Source: Neolentinus lepideus HHB14362 ss-1
Lineage: Eukaryota; Basidiomycota; Agaricomycetes; Gloeophyllales; Gloeophyllaceae
Length of the DNA stretch: 55,910 bases
Reading direction: 5' to 3'
NCBI GenBank assembly: GCA_001632425.1
Contig: KV425551.1
Coordinates: 1,472,241-1,528,150 of the forward strand
The position numbers were made by a program, and so were the translations under genes. The notes under the pieces are model-generated. The model made no database searches and was not told the DNA's origin. It saw only the letters and a list, made by a program, of their open reading frames with translations. Shown here in pieces: positions 11,701-23,502 of this stretch (the stretch's first letter is position 1; every line of letters begins with the position of its first letter).

Positions 11701-13633
11701 GATGGAGCTCAGTCTGGGCCAGTTCTCGTTTGGTCGATCCCAGTTCCTTGGTGAGCGATCCCACTTCGTCCTGCAGCTCCCCGATCCTACACCGCAGATT
11801 TTCGCGTTCCTCGCGAAGCTGGTGAAGCTCTTCAAGAGCAGGAGTGACCCGTGAATGTGCCTGCTCTACGGTAGCTTTCAGGTTTGCGAGGGCTAGATCC
11901 TTGCTCTGCGACGATTGAAGTTCCTTCTGCAGAGTTTGTCGAGCTTTGTCGAGCTGCGTCTTGAGGCCAACATTGTGAGTGTTCGTTTCCTCGACCTGTG
12001 TCTGCAGCTCCTTCACCGTACTAGCAAGAGCCAAAGTCTGCGCTTCCAATAGTTTAGCGTTCTCATCCTTCTCCAATAGCGCTTGTGAGTGCTGAGCAAC
12101 GCCCTCCACTAACTGCGTCCGCAACACATTGATCTTGTCTTGCAACTCGGCGACAACCGCTTCATCCTGTTGGCGTTCCTTGGCGGCGAAGAGCTTCTTC
12201 TGCAGAGTCTCGATGGTGATACTAGATTCCATCTGGAGGAACTCCAAATCACGGCGCAAGCCGTCCCTCTCTCCACGGAGCCGCGTTACGGCGGTGAGCA
12301 GACGCTCCATGTCTGCTACAACACTCGAGTCTTCGGGGACAAGCTGCGGACGGCCATCTTCACGCTGCGAGATTGCCAGCTGAGGACGTATGGCTGCTTG
12401 TAGTTGCTCAACCTGCTTCCGAAGGTTGCTAGATAAGTTGGTCACTTAGTATTGCTATTGTGTTGGCATAAGTGCAAATACTGACGTTTCCTGAACAGTA
12501 AGATTTTGTATGTGCCTTTCGTGAGCAACACAGTTCTCTCGAGTCTCCTTTAGCTCGGTCCTGAACTCGTCAAGTGAGTTCAACGCCTGTTCTTTCTCCG
12601 TTTCTAGCTCGACGTTCCTGGATTCGAGGTCAGCAGCGCGTGCGGCTTCAGCGTCAGCCTTCTTCCGTAGTGATCGCTTCTCGCTCTCCAGCGTGTCGAC
12701 CATTTCGTTGAGCGTCTTGACTGTCGACTCTTCTCGCTCGATACGATATACAAGGTCTTCCTCTCGCTGGGCCGCTGAGTCGTCGGAGGTGCACGCCTTG
12801 AGCGACAGGACTTCTTCTTTCTGTTGTTCGAGAGCATCCTCCAGCTCCGAGATACGAGCTTTTAGACGCTTCTCTACCACAAGCCGTTCATTCTCTGCGT
12901 TACAAAGGTTTATCTGCACTCGCTGCAGCTCGTCCTTCGTCGTATGAAGCTCTGCCTCCGTCTTGGTATATGTGGTACGGAGTTCATTTAACTCGCACTC
13001 TAGGAAATCTTGTCGTGTATTAGAAAGTGAGGAAGTTCGCCGTGCACGACGCTGAGGGGCAGGCGTAATGGACCTCTCCCGAATATCTGCTTGTAGCTCT
13101 TTCACTTGGTTCTCGAGCCTCGTCTTCTGTTCTTGAAGTTGTAGTAAGAGCACCCTAGAGTTGTCAGCGCCATTTGAAAGAGCGTCGATGATGGCCTGTA
13201 GCTCCTTCGCCTCTTTCTCCCGCAAGTTGATCTTGTCTTGGGCGGAAATGATGCTGATTTCAGCATTCTGTCGAGCTATCTTCTCCGCTTGAAGACTCTC
13301 GGTGCACTGCCCCAGATTCTTCTCAAAGTCGAGTGCTCGTTCTGCCTCCGCGCGAAGCTGAATTGTGGCACCGGACGACGTGTCAGCAGGTACCCGGACG
13401 TACATAATTGTATGCTCACTTTCTGGACAGAATCGTCAAGGGTCCGCCTCATTTCCTCAAAATCCTGATTTCGCTTCAGTAATTGTGATTGCAGATTGGC
13501 ATATTGTGAATCTAACGCTGCCGTCAATAGACCCAAACGCGCTGCAAATCTCAGTCGCACCTTTCTCTAATAACTGCTTTCTGAGCGATATCAACTCCTC
13601 AGAGTCATGGCTTCCAATCTCCCAACCCGACAT
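8770..13633 (-). CDS. Large coiled-coil protein, function unassigned
   Basis: Exons complement(join(8770..9535,9585..9863,9918..12428,12486..13357,13420..13517,13561..13633)) give 1532 residues. Residues 1 to about 1290 are almost continuous heptad-like coiled coil rich in Glu, Gln, Leu and Lys, with a short basic Ser/Pro break (SITPAPQRRARRTSS). The last 240 residues are Pro/Ser/Thr-rich and basic, with many SP/TP sites (RAKTPERK, RTTPKQPSPRR), suggesting phosphorylation by cyclin-dependent kinases, and end in YDDDHGPL. No motor, kinase or other catalytic domain is seen. It resembles long structural proteins of spindle poles, kinetochores or nuclear pores, but I cannot assign a family. The exon of 2511 nt is the longest in the window apart from the intronless gene's. 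Confidence 0.8.
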
Positions 13634-14584
13634 TGTGGCGAAAAATCGACGGCCTGTAGGTCTCACAGGGAGGAGTGGAGGTTTCCGGAGTCACGTTGAA
13701 CACACCGAATGCCGTCGCGTCAAGCCAAATAGAAAACAACATCGCGCTCGACGCCATTGCACGTGATCGTGTCGAAACGCGTGGAAGCACAGCCACACTG
13801 GTAGCCGGATGGAAGCTCTTCTATCAAGGGCTTCACTACTATTGCCAGACGGTGGACACATTAATGAGATCTAACTGCGCTTCTCTCGCCCAGTGCTCTC
13901 CCCGTACTGCCCGCCCAATTATGTACTAGCTATGAGGGAGTCTTTTGACGCGACCTAGCTACCTTCCGTGGTCTGGGTCGTCTTGCATGAGCGGGGGTCT
14001 CTATGCCCAGCGCTACGTTTTCTTGGCCTAATGCCGAAGTGCTGTCGGCCCCCTACCAGCCAATGCGCTCCTATGGACCGAGCTCGCTCTGCTGCTGAAG
14101 AGTACAAGTGCCATTTTGTCGCATTCACGACGCTGTAAGTCTAACCCGCTGTGAATGTGCGACAGACCTCGTGACGAGCTGGTGTTTTCCTAAATTTGCC
14201 TTCTCATGGGACAATCTTCCCAAGAACGACATCTTACCATAGAGGTCGTAAACAGTGATCCGCGTCTTCTGCAGTTGAGCAGAGCGACCCCAGGTTTGTG
14301 CCGTCTCCTGTGAACAGAATCAGAACAGACGTGACCCTGGCTATCGAAAACAGCCCCGCATCTGAAGTTAATCTCAACGATCAACGCAAGATCCTAACAA
14401 GACAATCTAGCTCCTGGGGCATCTAAGTACATCCCGAGAGGTGAAGACATCAGATTCTTCCACATTCCAGGGGTGGTGCAATGGTCATAGGAAGTAGGCG
14501 TGGTGTCTAGCATGACATAACTAGGAAGACAGAAGGGGAGAGGAAAATAGCGTCGTCAGTACCAGATCGGAATTCTCTCATCAC
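13634..14584. other. Intergenic region, about 950 bases
   Basis: This lies between the start of the coiled-coil gene and the 3' end of SYO1. The plus-strand frame at 13675-13929 has no recognisable domain. No RNA gene, repeat or mobile element was seen. Confidence 0.5.
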
Positions 14585-17151
14585 CTAAAATCCGAGATCT
14601 CGCCTGTACTCCACGAACGCCTGCAAATTCTCTCGGACCTCGTCTCCCCGCATTCTCAGTTCCCTCCCACCCTCTTTGCGCTTATCGATGCCTCTCACAG
14701 TCCTCCTAAAGCCCTCTACGCTCTGGGCTAGCCTGTCGACATAGCCTCCTCGACGAAAATTGACGTCATACGGCATATTCTCGTCAGAATATATATCAAT
14801 TATGGCAGAGGTCGCCTGTATCATCGGCTCGACGCCCACAGGTGCAGGGCTATTTTCTGAAGGCAACATTGACAGAAGATATCGAGAGATCGTCTATCGC
14901 TGGAATAAATAGGTGTTGGCCTCAACATGGCAATGGACGCACCCGATTAAGCTCGATAGATTGCGGATGCTGAGCCAGGCATTCCAAGGCTCCTACACAT
15001 CGAATTCTCACCGTATCCGACGTTGTCACATCGCACATTTGCATGAGGAGTTTCACTTCCCCATCCTGAGGTATCTATTCGCCCCAGTGAGTCAGCGTAA
15101 AGCGGACAAAGGACGTAGGACCACACGCACTAAGTTACCCTTCCACGTGTTACCAATGCCCCATAGAACACCCACTCCGATCTCCCAGATGTCCTTCCTC
15201 CGCTCTTGGCCGGGTCCGAACTGTGTTCCGACAGACTGCAAGGCACTGAAGATAACGCTCCATACCTTCCATCCGCTTTCTGTATCGCTTGCCACGGCAG
15301 GGTTAGGGGAGGCGGATAATGACAAGAATATATTGTTCAGACATTCCATTGCACATATGTGTATCGCACTCAGCGCTGATGCTGTTGGAGGATGTGGAGA
15401 GGCACCCGAGTGCGGCGGGAAAGACAATGGCGTAGGCTGTATTAACGATAGAAGAGGTTCAACTAGACTGGATAAGAATGATGTATTTGCTGGTGAGGGA
15501 TGAGCCTCGGGGGTAGGTTCGTCATGCATCACTTCATTCTCGTCCATGTCGTCCTCCCCTTCCATGGCCTCATCTAATAATACGATTAATTTGGAAACTG
15601 AGAGGATCAGGGGGCACTTCATCTTGCCTTCATCGTTATCTTCATCAAGCACCAAGTCAACGTCAGGTAATGTCGCGCAAGCACCGGTAAGAATCTCGAG
15701 AGCGAGCTGAATTGATCGAAGCTTGGTTTCAATTCGCTCAAGCTCCAATTCTTCCGCTGACTTGTGATCCGATTTCGGGGTATTTTTCAGCGATAACTTT
15801 TGGATCTGGGGCTCCGAATCCTATTCATTCACGTTGTAAATAAGAATAAAGTATAACAAATATCGATGATTACTTGCCATCTTCGCCAATAACTGACCCA
15901 CCCGATTGGAATGTTCTAGAAGCGAAACAGAGGAAATGACAGGCAGCAGCAATGGAATCACGGTCTCCCTGTCGAAATCGGCTGGCAGAGACGACGAAGG
16001 AGGTAATGGTGAGATATTGCGAAGAATGCCTTAACCTCAGGATCAGGACATGAAGTAGCAAATGAATTGAAGAAACATACCGCATGTCAGCAATCGGAGG
16101 ATCACAGCTCGTTCTTCCGAATCCTGGTTAGCCTCGCTCGCCTTTGCCTCGGAGCGGGTGATATCGAAGAGACACGAGACATAGGCCGCATCGGATCGGA
16201 CGTTATTGACGGCTGGCGGGTTATCTTCGGTCAACACATATAGGCATTGTGCTTTCCGGAAATTAGTATTTCATTCAAACGTGGGAGCAGTATCCTACCT
16301 GCAGACGTAACCGGGGCAGACGGCAGCTTGTCTCGCGAGGCAAGAAAGGACATTAAGAAGGGGATGAGGGAAATCTGATTGATGGAATTCAAGGCCTTAT
16401 TCGATGTTTCCCTATCTCGACCAGTCACGCGTCTAACAATTTGAATGGACTGAAAGTGCAGAACACTTACGACAGACACCACAGAATCGTGATAACGTTA
16501 TCTGCCCATTCGTAGATGACCTTGCGTGCATTTTCTGGTGCTGCCTTTGGATTCGAGAGGTAGAGCGACAGAACATTCGAAATCTTCGCGTGCAGTGAGG
16601 ACGAAGTTAGAGACAATTTCAAAGCAATACGTACCTTAGCAGGGAATGTCCGAAGCGGGGCTATAATGTTTTTGTTGTACATCTCGCCACAAATGTCATA
16701 ACCACCGTCAATGCACAAATTTCTGATCGTATACCAGAGATCGTAAGACGAATTTATCATTCAAAATGAACGATCATACCGCAATGTCCCCACTGCTTCT
16801 ATCACAACCTCCTCCTCGCTATCAGATAGTCTGGTTATTAAGACACCGACGACATTATTCCCTTGAAGTAACCGTCTCGTGGATGGGTCATTCTGAATGA
16901 GATTCGACACTGCTACGCAGGCCCATTTGCGCTCTGAGGCGTCTGGACTTTCCATCTACCAATTGACAAAACATCATTGTGGGTGACATTGATCATGGAA
17001 GTCCTGTGCAGCTAGTCACCTTTTGCATGATGGGGAGGACGGCCTCCTGCTTCGATGAAGATGCCGCTCCGAGACCTTTCGGTATATGCGAGTCCGGGAC
17101 ACGCATTGGATTGTGTCGACGCATGGATCGTTTCTTTTGAGATTTGCCCAT
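14585..17151 (-). CDS. SYO1: SYO1 (symportin): ARM/HEAT adaptor for co-import of ribosomal proteins
   Basis: Exons complement(join(14585..14893,14943..15065,15131..15820,15878..16029,16081..16251,16299..16411,16471..16583,16635..16722,16780..16955,17020..17151)) give 688 residues. Syo1 binds Rpl5 and Rpl11 and carries them with Kap104 into the nucleus. The start MGKSQKKRSMRRHNPMRV is the diagnostic basic head. ARM-type repeats follow (ERKWACVAVSNLIQND, EVVIEAVGTLRNLCIDGGYD). An acidic loop rich in Asp/Glu (EGEDDMDENEV) sits in the middle, and helical repeats resume to the C-terminus (DLGF, stop). The intron 15821..15877 must use a GC donor (GCAAGT). Divergent from the FAS1 gene with 196 bases between starts. 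Confidence 0.9.
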
Positions 17152-17347
17152 GGTGACTGGAGACGGTAAATACGGTCGTATGTTCTACAATAAGTATTGA
17201 CCAGAACGAGAGTAAAGTGATCGAAACTGGAGGCTTGGAAATTTAGGACATGTGCCCATAACAGGACGGTAAGGCGCGGGAAACACAGCCACCTCCAGAC
17301 CGCTAAGCGCGTTGGACAAGCTACATCTCTTGTCCTCGTTGCACACC

Positions 17348-18099
17348 ATGCGCAGCTTATTCTTCTCCTTGTTTGCTCTGCCACTATTCGCTGCTGCCTC
17401 GCTTGAAGGACAAATTGTTTTATCCAACGTCGACGACATGGTTGAAGCTCCCATCGTTCAGTCCCAGCCGAGGCTAGCAGATCTTCTGACCATCGAGTCC
17501 TCGGTGTCCATATTCTACTCCTATGCTCGAGAGGTCGAACTCAGTGAACTATTTAACGAAGAAAGTGCTAGGATCACTCTACTTGTGCCCACCAATAAAG
17601 CTGTCATGGCCCTGGCCCGGAAGCCGTGAGTACCTTCATTGTAGCTCCCGTGTGCCGTCAGTTCACACTGTTTCTCAGTCACCAAGGACCAACGCCTCTT
17701 GAAGACGGAAGAGTGATATCCGAACAGGAGTATGACGTACTATCCAAGGAGAATGTACAGCGCTGGGTCTCAGCTCATATTATCCCGGTACGCGGAGCCG
17801 CAGCAACGTGCTTGGTCTTGGCTGAACTGTGTTCTCTGCAGGAATCTCCTATTGTCCTCGAGTCACGCTCATACGATACTCTCCTTGCAGGCAAATCCAT
17901 CGAATTTGAGAAGATTGAAGGTCATTCCGAGCGCCCTGACTGGGCCCGCATAGTCCTTGACCGCGACATACGTATTATAAGCAAGAAAGAGGTATGGACT
18001 ATCTGCACCTTGCCGGGGCGTGCCTGAATTTCAACCGTGTATTTGTAGGCTATCAACGGGGTGCTATATCTTATCGACGGTACAGTCAAGGTTGATTGA
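17348..18099 (+). CDS. Secreted protein with one fasciclin (FAS1) domain
   Basis: Exons join(17348..17625,17679..17787,17842..17991,18049..18099) give 195 residues. Residues 1-18 (MRSLFFSLFALPLFAAAS) are a clear signal peptide. The rest fits one FAS1 adhesion domain: ITLLVPTNKAVMAL is the first conserved box, and the C-terminal INGVLYLIDGTVKVD is the second. No GPI anchor site or membrane helix follows, so the product is probably secreted into the lumen or cell wall. FAS1 proteins mediate cell-surface adhesion; the role here is inferred only from the fold. All three introns are GT-AG. Confidence 0.85.
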
Positions 18100-19327
18100 A
18101 CTCTCACTTGGGTCGGCTTCAGTGCGGCCTTTGTTTCTCAGAGCATAATCGAAAGCGAAGATAATTACATTTTCCGTTGTAATTGTATCATCTCCATCTA
18201 CTCTACTGACTAATGAAAATGTCCCTGATAAACGTCTAACACCGTTAGTTTAAACATTGCTATTCCCAAATTCGACTGTCGCCAAGGGTAACTGACAAAT
18301 GACTATTCTGTGAATACGGGAAGAAATCGCCTTAATTGAGCGCTGATATATCCGAAGATAGAGTGGTCAGTTGGCGTACAGAAATCGAGACTAATAATAT
18401 GGTTAGGTACCATTTTGCCAACGAAGGGCAACAGGTGTTGATACACGACAGCTACCTTACCACGCGTCGTCACTCGATACACGCAAGCTTAATGCCGTAC
18501 AGGGGAACGAGCGCACTCAACGAATAGAATGCTGGCAAGGCATAATCCGATAAGCACACGTTAATAACACGAACCAAACAGAGGTCCACGGTGTTTATTG
18601 CTGAACAGGGAAATACCGAAGCAGCAGAGTGGCACATTGACTTCCGAAGGCGTCATTGGTGGAAAAACTGGCTCACTGTTCTTTAACACCCCGAGGTGCT
18701 TCAAGATGCCTCACTTTGTGCCCTCGTTCCAACTTGGTAAGGGGAGCCTAAAGCGTACATGTCAGAAAGAGGTAGGATAGGTCCCATCGCTCATAGCGTA
18801 GCTTCTGGCCAAACCTTGACGCCTCTCGTAGTAATCTCCTCTACAAGTTTCGGGAAAACGAGAATACTTACTCGGAGGTAGGGCGGTGATATCCCATTGC
18901 TAATACTACGTACTGCATTATGACTTCGCAATTCAGAGGTGGACCTGATGTGGCTAGAACAGTCGTCTGATAGTACACCCACATATGAGCTTCCCGCGAT
19001 ACATTCCAGTTCGTAAACTTGCTCGTGGCATTGCCGGAGAATACCGCGCCGGCCGTGTGGCGCGCATCAGATCACGTGCCTACGCGTCGCGTTTGGCTCC
19101 CACGGGTGTCCGTTGTCAGTTCTTTCCGTCTCCACCATCGTGAACGTTGAGCGCCGTCCATCAAAGTCCTGAAGAGTATTGGACTTGACCTACAGCGAGT
19201 TGACTAAGTGGTGCGAGCTGACTTTCTGTATCTCCGATGAGCTGCTGATGCTTATATTTTGTTACCCAACTATCTGTTGCGGTCACAGGCACAAGCTCGA
19301 CGCGTTTTTCAAGACAGGGACCCGAAT
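18100..19327. other. Intergenic region with ACGCGT elements upstream of the TPX2-like gene
   Basis: No convincing gene lies in these 1.2 kb; short frames at 18336 and 18598 have no domain or splice support. ACGCGT (MluI cell-cycle box) occurs at 18462-18467, 19082-19087 and 19300-19305, the last two within 250 bases of the TPX2-like start codon. Confidence 0.5.
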
Positions 19328-21176
19328 ATGCCATCACATTCTATTGCAGAACTTAGTTCGCATCACCTTCCAGACCTCAGCTTGGACCATCTGCCAGACC
19401 TTTCTGACAATTCTGACAATTCGTTCCAAATCCCTGCATCGGCAGATACCGATTACCTCCTTGCGGAACCAAGTGACGACTTTCTGGCGGATGAAGATAC
19501 CATAGGCACACCCATTGCCGTCAAGCGAACCCACAAGGACCTTCGTCTGAGCGACTTAACACCACGTCCCAGCCCATCCGAAACGGCGAAATGCGCGCCG
19601 GAAGAGAAACTCGCCACACATACCATGTCTCGCCCGTCAAAGACCAGGTTGAAACCCTCGGAAGTTTGCGAGGCCTCGACGTCTGCGCCCCGTTCGAACA
19701 CTAAGCCTCAAACTAGGATTCATGCTGACAAGAAGACACCGCCGATCGGGCAGACGCACGCTCGCGCAGATCGCCCAATCAAGAAGCGTTCCGGGAATAA
19801 GCTACGTCCGGCTCGCCATTCAACTGAAGGCAGCGGGGACGTCTATGAGGGTAATGCCACGGACAGGAAGGAGGAACGTTCGACACTCAAGGAAAAAGTG
19901 AGTCTGTATTGTCTTCAGGTCGTCGATGCCATAAGTTTACTAGGCCTCCGATTCTCAGTCTCCTCCTGATTCGGACACGAGTTATCCGGCCAATACTGAT
20001 CAGCACGTCGCCGTGGAACTTGAAGTTGCCCCGCGTGCCCAGCCTCGTATCGAAACAGCCAGAGTAGATCAACAATTTCTGGATGTTTCTTTTGCCGATG
20101 TTACGATGGACGCTGCTATTGGCGGTGCAGCAGGGAGATTGCTGATGTACAGTCAGAGTATCATGCCACCAGTGTAAGTGATCCACAAGTTTGTGCCATA
20201 TTGCTTGTGATGAATAGCCAGCCTTGCAGAGCGAGGAGTGGAGGACGAAGCATCGCAAGCGCTGCAGTTCACGTACCAGCCGCACCCTCCGCCACATGTG
20301 ATGATCCTCTGACCTTGTCACAGTTGCCTCCGAGAAAGGTAGAAGCCAGAGCAGTGCAGGAACCGATCTCCCCGATTCGCGTGTCGAACAAACGACCGAC
20401 TTCTCCTGACGATTCTTCCGAGCCTCGGAAGAGGGAGAAGAGAACTCATCCGGCCAAACCTCAGTCCAAATCTAAGGCGGACTCGCTGAACTCGGGCAGG
20501 GACAAAGCCCGAAAGCGAAAGGGCGCCCGTAGCCGTAAACCTCCAAGTCAGGAGAAAAGTGTGAATAATCAATCCCATAAAGAGAATGATGGTCACGTAT
20601 CTGGGATTCGACATCTCCCAATTACTGATAGACCGGTATGTCTCGTGGCGATGCAGGCATTATTAGCTCTGCTGACTCCGTGTTTATGGAATTACTCAGA
20701 ATGGCCTTCTGCCCGCCCAGAAGCCCACCAAACCGATCGAGTTTCACTTCAAATCCGAATTACGTCTGAACGTTCGAAGGGCGGAACACGCGGAGAGCTC
20801 GAGAACTACCCTCAAGCAGTCCGCGAATCGCTACGCTAATCCTATTCCGGATTTCAAAGCCTTGCACGCCGCGCAGGATGCGTCCCTGGCGGCTCGTAGG
20901 GAGCACATTAGACGTCTCGTTCCTCCTCCCCTGGAGTTGAACACGGAGGTCCGAGCTCGAGAACGTGAAAAGTTCGAGGAGACGCGACGGGCCAGAGAGC
21001 AGGAGATTCAGAGAGAAATGGAAGAAAGGAGGAGGCAGAAGGAGATAGAGGAGGAGAAAGAAATCCGAGAGTTGAGGAAACGAGCTGTGCCGAAGGCGAA
21101 CGCTATTCCGGATTGGTATGCTGATGCGCCGAAGAAGAAAGGGGCTGTGTCAAGGGCTAGAAGCGATGTTGCCTGA
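19328..21176 (+). CDS. TPX2-domain spindle-assembly protein
   Basis: Exons join(19328..19897,19959..20173,20218..20635,20700..21176) give 559 residues. Using the second acceptor (exon 3 from 20230) gives 555. TPX2 proteins bind microtubules and activate Aurora kinase. The C-terminal 140 residues match the TPX2 C-terminal domain: KPIEFHFKSELRLNVRRAEH, a long Arg/Glu-rich helix, then ELRKRAVPKANAIPDWY. The middle is basic, disordered and rich in Lys/Ser/Pro with nuclear-localisation-like clusters (EPRKREKRTHPAK, RKRKGARSRK). Near the N-terminus, residues 43-52 (YLLAEPSDDF) resemble the Aurora-A docking segment of animal TPX2. Two HLPDLS copies occur at residues 13-26. ACGCGT boxes upstream suggest cell-cycle control. 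Confidence 0.8.
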
Positions 21177-22704
21177 GCGGGGGTAGGTGTTCTGCTGTGA
21201 TATCACTGTAATAGTACGTTTCCCGATTTTTCTGTGTTCTAGTTTCTTTTTACTGTCTCGTGCTGTGCGACCGTCGCATAAGCTCTGTCGAAGATGTCAA
21301 CAGATAACACGAGCACCCACAATGCGTGTTCTACGAGCGTGAGGCTAAGAATTCCCGAGCAGGACGGAATGGGGTACATTTGTCAATGAATTGTAAGTGG
21401 GCATTGCGTAGCCCTTCCTATCGACGCCAATTACGGCTCGGGGCTGAACTAGAGTGATCGCGCCATTGACTGTGCATCTGGAGAAGCCTCGTGCAATTTG
21501 TCCAATCTCTGGAGACTAGATGGATATGGCAAGACCGATCCTACGTCGGAACCTTTTCTGAGTGTCCATCCGAATGACGATCCCACCCGCAGCCTCAGCG
21601 TTACACGTTCCTGGGTTTCTCGCGCTGGGCTCTTCCTTCGTCTTCCTCAACGTCGCTGGATGGCGTCGCCTGACATGATGTTGAGATTGGCATCTCACGG
21701 CACTCATTTATCATATCAGGTCCTAAGGTTCTGGGGTTCTAGCCTGCTCTAAAGACGTTGAGGGGTGGCCAATGGGTCGTCCCTACTCCCTCGTCACAGC
21801 TTCGGCGTTAAGAAAGTCGAAGTGCGTGCCAACCAGAGAGGTAATAGTGTGCGGGGCAAGCGCCTATGTCGTTTCACGATCGGGCCCTGGATGCTGTCTC
21901 GCTGAGTCTCCGCTGAGCCAGGACGGTCATAGAGTGGGTTGACTGATGTTCATGTCCGAGATGGAGGGGGCTCGAGGTCGCTATACGATTCTTGGACAGT
22001 ATATTGCAGTCTCGTCTGCCCGGGGCAGTGGCTCGAACAGCTATCGGATGCGGCTTGGAAGCTCGTGTGGTTCGCGTGTTGTTGGAACTGATGATTGGAA
22101 TGGTGAAAACGTGTGACAAGTTTGGTTCGGAGGACCGGCGCGAGGCCGAAAGTCGGTGATACACCATCGGGATCGCAAGGCACTCAAACTCCTTGTGGTT
22201 TGGTCGGTTGTGTGCACAATCAGTGCTTTTCTTGGATCTTGACACTGCTGACGCGAGTTCTTAGGCGTCTTTGTTGTGGGCCGCTTGCACTTCCTTTGTT
22301 TTCCGTGCTGTGCATGACACACGTTTCTTCCATCCGATTTCTCGTTTCGGACGAGATAAAGGAGGATAATTCTTTCTCATCCTCTACCGTTGCTACGGCC
22401 TGATAGCAGACTATGATCCGTTATATGGGTCGCTAGCCTTTGTCATATCAACGGACAACGGAAGTACGGGAAGCACACATTCGGCGCCACATACGTATCG
22501 GAAATCTGGTATTCGCTGCCTTCCTACCAAGGCAGTCATGGGGCCGTGACCGGTGTAGCGGCTTTTTCTGAAACACATAAAAGCGCGGTGGAGTGAACCT
22601 CCAAACCATCAGCAACCCGGCCAGACGTTCACCCACTACTTAAGTTACTGTCCTCTCATCCACCTTTCGTCTAACCGCTCTCTACCGCTCTCGTCGTTGT
22701 CATC
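21177..22704. other. Intergenic region, 1.5 kb
   Basis: Several overlapping minus-strand frames (21874-22322) are present, but none shows a domain, an intron pattern or a recognisable homologue. A TATA-like CATAAAAG sits at 22576-22583 and a pyrimidine-rich leader precedes the small ORF at 22705. The rest holds nothing I can name. Confidence 0.45.
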
Positions 22705-22917
22705 ATGTTTTCATTCTGCTCGACGTCCGCGTCTCCATCGTCTTGCGCACCTTCGTGCCACCACCACCACACATCGCACGCATGCACAGCTTTGCCAGTG
22801 TCCTGTCAAAACGCCTCCAGTCAACAGGACACGTGCATCAACTACAGCTCGCCCCAGTGCTGCCACTGCGGCTGGCGGGGAGGTCACTCTCCCAATTGCC
22901 CATTCAAGCGCCGTTAG
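22705..22917 (+). CDS. Small Cys/His-rich protein, 70 residues
   Basis: An intronless ORF of 70 codons follows a TATA-like element (22576), a CT-rich leader and a good start context (CATCATGTT). The product has ten Cys, a run of four His at residues 19-22, and a C-terminal CCHCGWRGGHSPNC block that fits a C-x2-C-x5-H-x3-C metal site, ending PFKRR. It has no signal peptide or membrane segment. It might be a metallothionein-like or small zinc-binding protein, but I do not recognise the family. Support is promoter layout plus strong Cys/His enrichment; no homologue is asserted. Confidence 0.5.
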   Translation: MFSFCSTSASPSSCAPSCHHHHTSHACTALPVSCQNASSQQDTCINYSSPQCCHCGWRGGHSPNCPFKRR

Positions 22918-23502
22918 CGCTTCCAGTATGTCTACGACGCGTCCGTTCCGATTCACTGTAGCTCACCTGTAATGCCAGTTCCGTTTCTATTTCTTTGCAT
23001 ATTGCTGTATTGTTTTTCATTGCAAGCCGTCTCAGTAAGTCGTTGGTTCATGATGTTGTGGCCGATTGTCTGACCGGCTTGCAGCTGTCTCTCGCACTGT
23101 TCTCTTGCATAATCTATCGGCTTTGATCATCAATGCAACCTTGTACCACCATATACCATCAAGCAGCGTATAGCAGGAGCAGTAATGTGGAGGGGAGGAT
23201 CGGACTGAGCTGTACGACCCGCGGTTAACCTAATGCTGTGTATCATGTGTCAATATCATTCATCGATGTGTTTTTTTTGTGACCGGACCGATATCAATCA
23301 TGATCGAGTCGAGTCAGACGAGATACTATGCCAACCGCTGCGCAGTGCCTCCGGAGTGATCATCTTATCTCGCCGGCATACTCCGGGATGCCGTCAGCCG
23401 GCCGGCGGAGTCCGTTGCGGGGCAATTACCCCGCACTTCGCACCAGGCACTGCACGCGACGCATACTTGAACGACCCTTTCTTGGCACACAGTACTGGCA
23501 AC
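22918..23502. other. Intergenic region, about 585 bases
   Basis: This holds the 3' flank of the small Cys/His ORF and the promoter side of the hydratase gene. A GC-rich palindromic GCCGGCCGGC-type stretch lies near 23395-23407. Nothing else is supported. Confidence 0.4.

Noticed and set aside
21874..22322. Overlapping minus-strand ORFs of 77-123 codons
   Set aside because: No frame shows a domain, intron pattern or signal peptide; the overlap of three frames suggests chance.
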